From an uncultured bacterium (GTDB taxonomy: Bacteria > Patescibacteriota > Patescibacteriia > Patescibacteriales > UBA12465): a DNA stretch of 8,341 nucleotides. Positions 1 to 5,295 of this stretch are shown here, in pieces; positions within the stretch are counted from its first letter, which is position 1; every line of letters starts with the position of its first letter. The position numbers and the translations under genes are program-made. The notes under the pieces are model-generated. The model saw only the letters and a list, made by a program, of their open reading frames with translations, was not told the origin of the DNA and searched no databases. The DNA is taken from positions 1-8,341 of the forward strand of contig CALJZR010000064.1 in the NCBI GenBank assembly GCA_937983635.1, given 5' to 3'.

Positions 1-210
1 GATTTGACTGGCAACTGCTTTGGCGTCTAAAAATGATTCCAGAGAACAACATTTATTTTCCGCCTTCTCCGGGGCTTTTTCATCTTTCCAAAAATGTAAA
101 AAAACACCAGCCACTTCATGTCCCTGTTTCTTTAACAACTGGGCGGCGACGGAAGAATCAACCCCGCCCGACATCGCCACTAAAATTTTGAGTTTTTTCT
201 TTTTCAGCAT
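1..210 (-). CDS. mnmA: tRNA-specific 2-thiouridylase MnmA, N-terminal part (gene runs off the left edge)
   Basis: MnmA activates U34 of tRNA Lys, Glu and Gln with ATP and replaces O2 with sulfur, acting in the cytoplasm. Only the first 70 residues are in the window. They carry the ATP-pyrophosphatase P-loop SGGVDSS at residues 14-20, then the strand HEVAGVFLHFW (31-41) and CCS (54-56) followed by an acidic/DAK stretch, an order typical of MnmA rather than ThiI, TtcA or QueC. The family is usually about 350-380 residues, so the two catalytic cysteines and the RNA-binding domains lie outside. I chose the ATG at 208-210. The alternative Met13 abuts the P-loop and would remove the first beta strand. 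No good Shine-Dalgarno is visible. The start lies 4 bases after the dtd stop, so translation is probably coupled to dtd. Confidence 0.93.
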   Translation of the reverse strand, partial: MLKKKKLKILVAMSGGVDSSVAAQLLKKQGHEVAGVFLHFWKDEKAPEKAENKCCSLESFLDAKAVASQI

Positions 211-214
211 GATT

Positions 215-652
215 TTAAATTTCTAAAATGAGAGTGGTTGGTCCGTCATTAACTAGGCTAACCTGCATATAGGCACCGAAGGAACCAACGGCCGTCTCTA
301 AACCAAAGTTTCTAATTTCTGAGACCACTAAATCAAATAAAGGCTGAGCTTGTTCCGGGCGAGCAGAAACAATGAAGCTGGGGCGGTTGCCCTGACTACA
401 ATCACCATATAAAGTAAACTGCGAGACTAAGAGTACCGCCTCCTGCTTATCTATCAGCGATAAATTTAGCTTTCCCTCTCCGTCTTCAATAATCCGCAGT
501 TTCACAATCTTTTCCGCCATTTTTTTAGCCTGAACTTCGGTGTCCCCAACTTTTACTGCTAATAAAACCAAAAAACCGGCCTTAATGCGGCTGATTTCTT
601 GGCCATTAACACTAACGGCCGCTTCCTTCACTCTTTGTACAATTGCTCGCAT
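215..652 (-). CDS. dtd: D-aminoacyl-tRNA deacylase (DTD)
   Basis: This cytoplasmic proofreading enzyme hydrolyses the ester bond of D-aminoacyl-tRNAs (and glycyl-tRNA Ala), recycling mischarged tRNA. At 145 residues it matches the usual full length. Visible family signatures are GKLNLSLID (60-68), the SQFTLY motif (77-82), GNRPSF (88-93), GSFGAYM (123-129) and the C-terminal Gly-cisPro chirality-checking motif as NDGPTT (135-140, commonly GPVT). The protein opens with MRAIVQRVKEAAVSV, the usual DTD N-terminus. The start is 1 base after the upstream glycosyltransferase stop and the stop is 4 bases before mnmA, so it sits inside a tightly packed operon. The Shine-Dalgarno is weak, suggesting translational coupling. 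Nothing in the sequence suggests loss of function. Confidence 0.97.
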   Translation of the reverse strand: MRAIVQRVKEAAVSVNGQEISRIKAGFLVLLAVKVGDTEVQAKKMAEKIVKLRIIEDGEGKLNLSLIDKQEAVLLVSQFTLYGDCSQGNRPSFIVSARPEQAQPLFDLVVSEIRNFGLETAVGSFGAYMQVSLVNDGPTTLILEI

Positions 653-653
653 A

Positions 654-1796
654 TTACAGACTCTTGAATAATTCTAGATACTGTTTAGCCGTCTTTTCCC
701 AAGAAAACAGACGAATTTGCTCACGTCCAGCTTTGATTAATTTATCCCGCAAATCCATATCAGTCGAAACTAATTCCAAGGCTTTAGCAATTTCATTAAT
801 ATCATGAGGATTAACCGCCAAGGCAGCCGAACCAACAACTTCTGGTAAGCTGGAAACATTACTGGTAATCACCGGCAAATCCCGTGCCATTGCTTCTAAG
901 GGCGGCAGACCGAAACCTTCGTAATAGGAAGGATAAATAAAAGTTTCAGCCCGACGATAGAGTAATTCTTTCTCCCGGGGAGAAACATACCCCAAAAATT
1001 TAATATCACGGCGATAAGGAGATTCTTCCCAGGCTCGGTAGATACCGCGATTGCGCCAGCCATTAGCCCCGGCTAAAACCAGCTGTAAATCTACTAAAGT
1101 GACATTATCATCGCGTAAGCGATTATAGGCATAAATCAAACCGGCAATATTTTTGCGCGGTTCAATCGTGCCTAAATAGAGGATATAGCGCTTTTTTAAA
1201 TCGTGACGGCGGAAAAAGTTACGCTCCTCTTCTGGCCCCGGCATCGGCACCCCAATATTAAGACCAGAATAAATAGTATGCACTTTTTCTTCAGGGACAT
1301 TGAGCAAATCAATGATATCGCGCCTGGTATTTTCAGAAACAGCCACAATCGCCGCACATTGAGAGGTCAACTTTTTTAAAGCTAAGGCCCGGTGCCAAAA
1401 ATTTTTGCGATAACTAAAAAATTCCGGATAATGCAAAAAGGAAATGTCGTGGATAGTGAGAACGTGTTTAGTCTCCGGAGATAGCCTGGTAAAGTTAATA
1501 TGGGGCGACCAAAAAATATCCGCCCCGCCGACTAAACGGTCTAACTTAGGCCAAGCAAAACCTTTTTGCAAGCAGTAATTAAAAAGACGGTTGGGATAGC
1601 CGCTTTTTTTAATGTTTAAATTAGGGTTGCTGAAACTGCCAATCCGGGCGCTAACATCACGAAAGGAATTATAGAATAAACGGTATTCGTTATCAGAGTC
1701 CAAACGCAAAAGTTCGCGCAAAAGTACGGAACTATACTCCGATACCCCGCTATATTGCTTGTCCATTAAGACTCTGATGTCGACCCCTATCTTCAT
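654..1796 (-). CDS. GT4-family glycosyltransferase (mannosyltransferase-like)
   Basis: A 380-residue retaining glycosyltransferase of the GT-B fold, predicted to transfer a sugar from a nucleotide donor to a lipid-linked glycan at the inner face of the membrane. The N-terminal acceptor domain begins MKIGVDIRVL and contains the SGVSEY glycine loop (16-21) and HDISFL (116-121). The donor-binding domain has LGTIEPRKN (208-216), LAGANGW (241-247), FLGYV (267-271) and the EX7E motif, E293 and E301, within YEGFGLPPLE, followed by the usual SSLPEVVG stretch (315-322). There is no signal peptide or membrane helix. This pattern resembles WbaZ/MtfB-type mannosyltransferases, but sequence alone does not fix donor or acceptor. 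It follows the preceding glycosyltransferase by 8 bases and precedes dtd by 1 base. Confidence 0.93.
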   Translation of the reverse strand: MKIGVDIRVLMDKQYSGVSEYSSVLLRELLRLDSDNEYRLFYNSFRDVSARIGSFSNPNLNIKKSGYPNRLFNYCLQKGFAWPKLDRLVGGADIFWSPHINFTRLSPETKHVLTIHDISFLHYPEFFSYRKNFWHRALALKKLTSQCAAIVAVSENTRRDIIDLLNVPEEKVHTIYSGLNIGVPMPGPEEERNFFRRHDLKKRYILYLGTIEPRKNIAGLIYAYNRLRDDNVTLVDLQLVLAGANGWRNRGIYRAWEESPYRRDIKFLGYVSPREKELLYRRAETFIYPSYYEGFGLPPLEAMARDLPVITSNVSSLPEVVGSAALAVNPHDINEIAKALELVSTDMDLRDKLIKAGREQIRLFSWEKTAKQYLELFKSL

Positions 1797-1804
1797 AGTT
1801 TAAA

Positions 1805-2941
1805 TTAAATTTCCAAACCTTGGCTGTGAATAAACTCGGCGATTTGCTTTTTGAAATTCTTTACTGAATACTGTTGGGCGTGACTTCTAATCACGGCACT
1901 ATCCCAAATTTGATTACCAGTATCTAAGTCTGCGAGAAAACGTCTGACTAAATCCATAATCGCGGGAGCTGTCTGCTCTTTAAAGAAAAGGCCAGTCTTC
2001 CCTTCAATCACAGTTTCCGTAGCCCCGCCGCGGCTGTAGGCTAAGACCGGCCGACCGGCTGCCATTGCCTCAACCGCCGTAATGCCAAAATCTTCTTCCT
2101 GAGGATTAATAAAGGCTAAAGCGTGAGCATAGAGATTAGCTTTCTGCTCTTCGCTTACTCTTCCTAAAAACTCAATATTACTAGCCTCGCCAGCCAACTG
2201 GCGCAAACGCGGCAAATCTAAGCCATCACCGAAAATTTTTAGATGAAAATCTGGCCCCAAGGCTTTAAAAGCTTGGACGACAATATCAACCCGCTTATAT
2301 GGGGCTAAACGACAACCGAGGAGAAAATAACGCTCTAAACGACTCTGACGGCTTAAATCAACAGTCTTAAAATTATCTGTCTCAACCGGCGGATAGATAA
2401 TCTTGGAATCACGGCGATAATACTTAGCAATTCGCTTTTGAACAGTGGCCGAATTAGCAATAAAATGATCAACCCGCTGGGCGGCAGCAAAATCCCAAAG
2501 ACGCAAACGGCCGAGAGTCAAAGAAATGATTTTCTTCACCCATTTATTATATTTAAGCTCATTTAAATACTGATGAGCATCGCTCCACAGATAACGAGTG
2601 GGAGTATGACAATAGCAGATGTGAACAGTCTCAGGGGAAGTAATAACACCTTTAGCAAAAGCACTGGCATCAGAAATCACCAAGTCAAAATTACGCAAGT
2701 CAAAAAATTCCACCGCCATCGGCATAAAAAAAAGATACCACTTATAATGACGGACGCCGCCGGGCAACCTCTGAATAATTGAGGTCTCAATGTGCCGGCC
2801 GGCAAAATTTTTATCTACATTCTTCTTCTCGTAAAGAAGGGTATAGATGGGTGCTTCCGGAAACATTTCCGCCAAGATTTTTAAAACTTTTTCCGCCCCG
2901 CCCTCTTGGGCAAGGTGGTCGTGAATTAAAGCGACTTTCAT
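1805..2941 (-). CDS. GT4-family glycosyltransferase (WbaZ-like)
   Basis: A 378-residue GT-B glycosyltransferase. The N-terminal domain opens MKVALIHDHLAQEGGAEKVL, with the GGAEKV loop (14-19) common in polysaccharide GT4 enzymes, and has CHTPTRYLW (111-119), characteristic of the WbaZ-like mannosyltransferase subgroup. The donor domain has the LGCRLAPYKRVD strand-loop (208-219), KIFGDG (235-240) and an EX7E motif with E283 and E291 (EDFGITAVE). It lacks membrane helices. Its place directly after the initiating sugar-phosphate transferase suggests that it adds an early sugar to the lipid-linked acceptor; this is inference from context. The ATG at 2939-2941 is preceded by a 51-base gap without a convincing Shine-Dalgarno. 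It differs strongly from the downstream GT4, so the pair is not a recent duplication. Confidence 0.93.
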   Translation of the reverse strand: MKVALIHDHLAQEGGAEKVLKILAEMFPEAPIYTLLYEKKNVDKNFAGRHIETSIIQRLPGGVRHYKWYLFFMPMAVEFFDLRNFDLVISDASAFAKGVITSPETVHICYCHTPTRYLWSDAHQYLNELKYNKWVKKIISLTLGRLRLWDFAAAQRVDHFIANSATVQKRIAKYYRRDSKIIYPPVETDNFKTVDLSRQSRLERYFLLGCRLAPYKRVDIVVQAFKALGPDFHLKIFGDGLDLPRLRQLAGEASNIEFLGRVSEEQKANLYAHALAFINPQEEDFGITAVEAMAAGRPVLAYSRGGATETVIEGKTGLFFKEQTAPAIMDLVRRFLADLDTGNQIWDSAVIRSHAQQYSVKNFKKQIAEFIHSQGLEI

Positions 2942-2992
2942 GTTGAGTTAAGAGCTGAAAGCGATCTTGAAACCACAATCTGCTTTTAATTA

Positions 2993-4408
2993 TTATTCCG
3001 CCTCCCGATGTTTCAAAACTGCTAAAGGAGTTTTGAAAAGAATAGAAATATCAAGCAATAGGGACCAATTTTCTAAATAATAAACATCCAGCTTTACCTC
3101 TTCTTCAAAAAGCAAATCGCTCCGACCAGAAATCTGCGCCATCCCGGTAATACCCGGCTTGATGGTCAGGGTCTTGCGGTGGTGATGCTCATATTTAGCC
3201 ACCTCCTCCGGCAAATGCGGACGAGGGCCGACTAAGCTCATCTTACCGATAAAAACTAGAAACAATTCCGGTAATTCATCCAAAGACCAGCGGCGAATAA
3301 TTTTGCCGACTCTAGTTACCCGAGGATCATCTTGAATTTTTACCAAAGGACCGTCAGTGCGTAAATTACGATCAGCTAGCTCCTTGTAGCGCATGCTATC
3401 GGAGTTAACAATCATCGAACGAAATTTGAAGTAATTAAAGGGTCGGCCGCCTTCGCCGACACGGGTCACCAGAGAACCATCATCACGCCGAGAAAAAAAT
3501 ATCGGACCGCGAGAGTCAAGTTTTACGGCTAAGGCCACTAGCAATAAGACTGGTGAAAATAAAATAATTAAAATACTGGAACCAATAATATCCACAATTC
3601 TTTTTAAAATACGCCCCCAGCCATCCAAAGTTGTCTTTTTTACCTCCACAATCGGAATACCGGCTAAATCGCTCACTTCTGTGCGCAAAACTTTAACCTC
3701 CAAAAGATCAGCTACATATTTGTAGACTAAATGATGTTCAGCGGCAAAATCATATAAACGCAAGGCTTCCGCTTTGCTTAAATTGGGATCACTTTGCATG
3801 ATTTCATCTACTTGGTTAGTTTGCATTATTTCCATTAATTCCTGAACGCTTTCCAAAGAAAAATCGCGCAAGCGCTTGACCACGCTGTAACCCCAATGAG
3901 AATTAACGGCAAATTCAGACAAAAGCTTATCAGTTGTTTTGCTGTTCCCCACTAGAACTAAATGGCGTATGCCCACGCCGAAACGGAAAAGGCGGCGGCG
4001 CAAATAGCGAATAAAAAGATGGCCGATGCTGACATAGATGATTGCCAGAAGCCAAGCGGCAATGACAATAAAACGAGAATCAAATAATTCACGGCGGAAA
4101 AAGATAAAGATGGCAATCAAAGCTAAACCGGTCGAACAAGCCAAAATAACCCGAGCTAATTCTCGAGCAACATTAGCCGGGCGACGGATGCGGTACATAC
4201 CCGCAAAAGCAAAAAGCAAGAGCCAAGCTAAAGCAATCACCAAAGACAGCTCAAAATAGCGGTCAAAAGGTAAATTAAAAATTACCGGCCTGATTTCCGT
4301 AGAGAAACTAGAAAAACGCAGATGATAAGCGGAAATAGCCGCTAAGAGCAAAAGCGCATAATCTAAAGGCACAAGTAAAAAACTAAAGAATAGTTCCGGT
4401 TTTTTCAT
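2993..4408 (-). CDS. Polyprenyl-phosphate sugar-1-phosphate transferase (WbaP/WcaJ-type, polytopic)
   Basis: This enzyme would start surface-glycan synthesis by moving a sugar-1-phosphate from a nucleotide sugar onto undecaprenyl phosphate in the cytoplasmic membrane. From the ATG at 4406-4408 it has 471 residues, close to the usual length. Four hydrophobic segments lie at about 8-30, 52-71, 86-104 and 112-133. A nucleotide-binding-like (CoA_binding_3) domain spans about 147-257 (HLVLVGNS). The catalytic PF02397 domain runs from about 265: the re-entrant helix with Ser285-Pro286 (LFSPVLLL), FKFRSM (327-332), the Asp-Glu dyad D377/E378 in RWSLDELPELF, SLVGPRPHLPEE (391-402) and KPGITGMAQISGR (417-429). 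The frame stays open upstream to a TTG at 4540, but that lies inside the RNase P RNA, so I reject that extension. An upstream GAGGA supports the chosen start. The sugar specificity is not readable. Confidence 0.93.
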   Translation of the reverse strand: MKKPELFFSFLLVPLDYALLLLAAISAYHLRFSSFSTEIRPVIFNLPFDRYFELSLVIALAWLLLFAFAGMYRIRRPANVARELARVILACSTGLALIAIFIFFRRELFDSRFIVIAAWLLAIIYVSIGHLFIRYLRRRLFRFGVGIRHLVLVGNSKTTDKLLSEFAVNSHWGYSVVKRLRDFSLESVQELMEIMQTNQVDEIMQSDPNLSKAEALRLYDFAAEHHLVYKYVADLLEVKVLRTEVSDLAGIPIVEVKKTTLDGWGRILKRIVDIIGSSILIILFSPVLLLVALAVKLDSRGPIFFSRRDDGSLVTRVGEGGRPFNYFKFRSMIVNSDSMRYKELADRNLRTDGPLVKIQDDPRVTRVGKIIRRWSLDELPELFLVFIGKMSLVGPRPHLPEEVAKYEHHHRKTLTIKPGITGMAQISGRSDLLFEEEVKLDVYYLENWSLLLDISILFKTPLAVLKHREAE

Positions 4409-4420
4409 ATTGATATCAAT
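4409..4420. repeat. Perfect 12-bp palindrome abutting the sugar-transferase start codon
   Basis: The sequence ATTGATATCAAT is exactly self-complementary and ends one base before the ATG of the sugar transferase. It occupies the whole spacer between the Shine-Dalgarno and the start codon. It could be a binding site for a dimeric regulator or a chance AT-rich palindrome; the sequence alone does not decide. It shares base 4420 with the Shine-Dalgarno. Confidence 0.5.
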
Positions 4421-4424
4421 CCTC
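4420..4424 (-). promoter_or_regulatory. Ribosome binding site that decides the sugar-transferase start
   Basis: On the minus strand GAGGA ends 11 bases before the ATG at 4408. The spacing is a little long but this is the only purine-rich match, and it supports the 471-residue start over the TTG inside rnpB. Its first base is the last base of the upstream hairpin and its last base is the first of the palindrome, so ribosome access may depend on the flanking structure. Confidence 0.6.
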
Positions 4425-4445
4425 AAGTAGGCTGAAGCCAACTTG
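4424..4445 (-). promoter_or_regulatory. Hairpin in the leader between rnpB and the sugar transferase
   Basis: On the minus strand the arms CAAGT and ACTTG pair, then after one T-T mismatch GGC pairs with GCC around a TTCA loop. It has no T-tract behind it (GAGGATTGAT follows), so it does not look like an intrinsic terminator. It sits immediately upstream of the Shine-Dalgarno and may define the 3' boundary of processed rnpB or modulate translation; this is inferred from position only. Confidence 0.5.
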
Positions 4446-4462
4446 CAGGAATTAAAAACAAG

Positions 4463-4837
4463 GTTAAGAGGGGCAAGCGATAAGCCGGATTCTGTCGGGA
4501 GCGGCCATTTATCTAGCCTGACCGTCGCCGGCCAGGTCAAGCGAGCTACTTTTTACCTGAAAAAACGCAAGCGTCTTTCCAGGCTTTGCTCTTGCTTCAG
4601 GCAGGGTTTACCGCGGACACGCCGTTACCGGCGGCCGAAGCCCGTAACCCCGAAGGGTACCGGGCGACTTTTCACCTTTCTTCTATTCCGAAGAATAAAA
4701 TAGTATCGTCTCTGTGGCACTTTCCCTAAGATTGCTCTTGGCGGGCGTTACCCGCTGCCCTTTTTAAGAAGTCCGGACTTTCCTCTTCTTGGCGCCATAT
4801 AGCGCAAAAAAGCGGCCGCTTACTTGCCCCGATTAAC
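4463..4837 (-). ncRNA. rnpB: RNase P RNA (bacterial type A-like)
   Basis: The catalytic RNA of ribonuclease P, which removes the 5' leader of pre-tRNAs with the RnpA protein. On the minus strand the conserved cores appear in order: GAGGAAAGUCCGGAC (5' strand of P4), GGGUAACGCCCGCC, GGAAAGUGCCACAGAGA, AAGGUGAAAAGUCG, GGUAACGGCGUGUCCGCGG, the L15-like GGUAAACCC that contacts tRNA CCA, GGCUAGAUAAAUGGCC, and ACAGAAUCCGGCUUAUCG (3' strand of P4). P1 is a perfect 8-bp helix (4823-4830 with 4470-4477), extended after a 2x2 mismatch by 5 pairs (4833-4837 with 4463-4467). P2 pairs 4814-4820 with 4500-4506. The P1 extension sets the ends, so a few bases either way are uncertain. A promoter fits a start at 4837. 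No terminator follows. Confidence 0.97.
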
Positions 4838-4843
4838 ACCTTT

Positions 4844-4872
4844 ATCGTACTAAAAAAACCGAAAAAAATCAA
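4844..4872 (-). promoter_or_regulatory. Promoter of rnpB
   Basis: On the minus strand TTGATT (4867-4872) and TACGAT (4844-4849) are separated by exactly 17 bases. Seven bases below the -10 is the G at 4837, the first base of the extended P1 helix, so promoter and RNA 5' end agree. The spacer is very T-rich. This promoter may also supply the downstream glycan, dtd and mnmA genes, since no other clear promoter is visible before 4408. Confidence 0.7.
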
Positions 4873-4907
4873 ATGTTAAGGAAGATTTGACTAAAAAACT
4901 ACCTACA

Positions 4908-4936
4908 TTGACAAATTATATATAAAATGTTAGAAT
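4908..4936 (+). promoter_or_regulatory. Strong sigma-70-type promoter of the small membrane protein gene
   Basis: A perfect -35 TTGACA (4908-4913) is followed after exactly 17 bases by a -10 TAGAAT (4931-4936, five of six consensus). The start of transcription would be near 4943, giving an AT-rich leader of about 40 bases. It lies back to back with the rnpB promoter, about 35 bases between the two -35 boxes. Confidence 0.85.
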
Positions 4937-4983
4937 CAAAGCATTAAAACGTATTTATAGTTATTTACAAAAAAGCAAAGGAA

Positions 4984-5226
4984 ATGAAAAAAATCTTATT
5001 TTTTCTAGTTATGGCGGCCAGTCTCTCCGCTTGTTCCGAAATAGTCTATCTCGGAAAACTTAGCTCCGCAGGAACAGAATACAACCAGGTGGCAGAAAAA
5101 GGCCTCGACTGGAGCGTCGCCTGCCCCATATTTGTCCTTTTTTTTCTTGCTGTATTATACTTTGCGGTCGTAAGACCTCATCTCCGCAGAGAAGCGGAAA
5201 AAAAAGAGAAGGAAGATATGGCCTAA
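4984..5226 (+). CDS. Small membrane protein with lipobox, one membrane helix and charged tail
   Basis: I do not recognise this 80-residue protein as a named family. It starts MKKILFFLVMAASLSAC, a lipoprotein signal peptide with lipobox LSAC (14-17), so Cys17 would be lipidated. A short polar loop (18-46) follows, then a hydrophobic helix at about 48-65 (PIFVLFFLAVLYFAVV) and a charged tail, RPHLRREAEKKEKEDMA. By the positive-inside rule the tail would be cytoplasmic and the loop extracellular, held at both ends. The helix plus RPxxRRExEKKE resembles the juxtamembrane part of YajC, the Sec accessory subunit, but YajC's following domain is missing; treat this as a lead only. It is monocistronic, with its own strong promoter and terminator. 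The purine run AAGGAA touches the ATG, an unusually short spacing, but the next Met (10) would destroy the signal sequence. Confidence 0.8.
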   Translation: MKKILFFLVMAASLSACSEIVYLGKLSSAGTEYNQVAEKGLDWSVACPIFVLFFLAVLYFAVVRPHLRREAEKKEKEDMA

Positions 5227-5250
5227 GAAACCGTAAAACAATCCACCCCC

Positions 5251-5276
5251 AGGAAGCAGCAATGCTTCCTTTTTTT
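5251..5276 (+). terminator. Intrinsic terminator of the small membrane protein gene
   Basis: An 8-bp perfect stem (AGGAAGCA with TGCTTCCT) closes a GCAA tetraloop and runs straight into a T-tract (5269-5276). It lies 24 bases after the TAA. On the minus strand the hairpin is followed by G-rich sequence, so it should terminate only rightward transcription and not the convergent surface-protein gene. Confidence 0.9.
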
Positions 5277-5295
5277 ATTGTAAACCCCTTATTTC

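Noticed and set aside
20..226. 68-codon plus-strand open frame
   Set aside because: It is antisense to mnmA, whose P-loop motif makes the minus strand the coding one.
654..2941. The two adjacent GT4 genes as a recent tandem duplication
   Set aside because: They share only fold-level motifs (EX7E and glycine loops); the N-terminal domains and conserved blocks differ throughout.
4446..4462. T5 run after the rnpB P1 helix as an intrinsic terminator
   Set aside because: The only stem next to it is P1, whose partner strand is over 300 bases away, and five bases separate it from the T-run; there is no local hairpin.
4409..4540. 44-codon N-terminal extension of the sugar transferase beginning at a TTG
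   Set aside because: It overlaps the conserved 3' part of the RNase P RNA, has no membrane-protein character, and the ATG at 4408 has a Shine-Dalgarno and begins exactly at the expected first hydrophobic segment.
4443..4703. 86-codon plus-strand open frame
   Set aside because: It is the complement of rnpB; its reading reflects the GC-rich RNA structure, with no start signal or protein family features.
4811..4820. AGCGGCCGCT palindrome as an operator or restriction-related site
   Set aside because: It is the 5' strand of helix P2 in RNase P RNA, pairing with 4500-4506.
4984..5226. Unimolecular spanin (lipoprotein plus C-terminal membrane helix)
   Set aside because: The lipobox-plus-helix design is similar, but an 80-residue protein with a 30-residue loop is too short to span an envelope, and no phage lysis genes are nearby.
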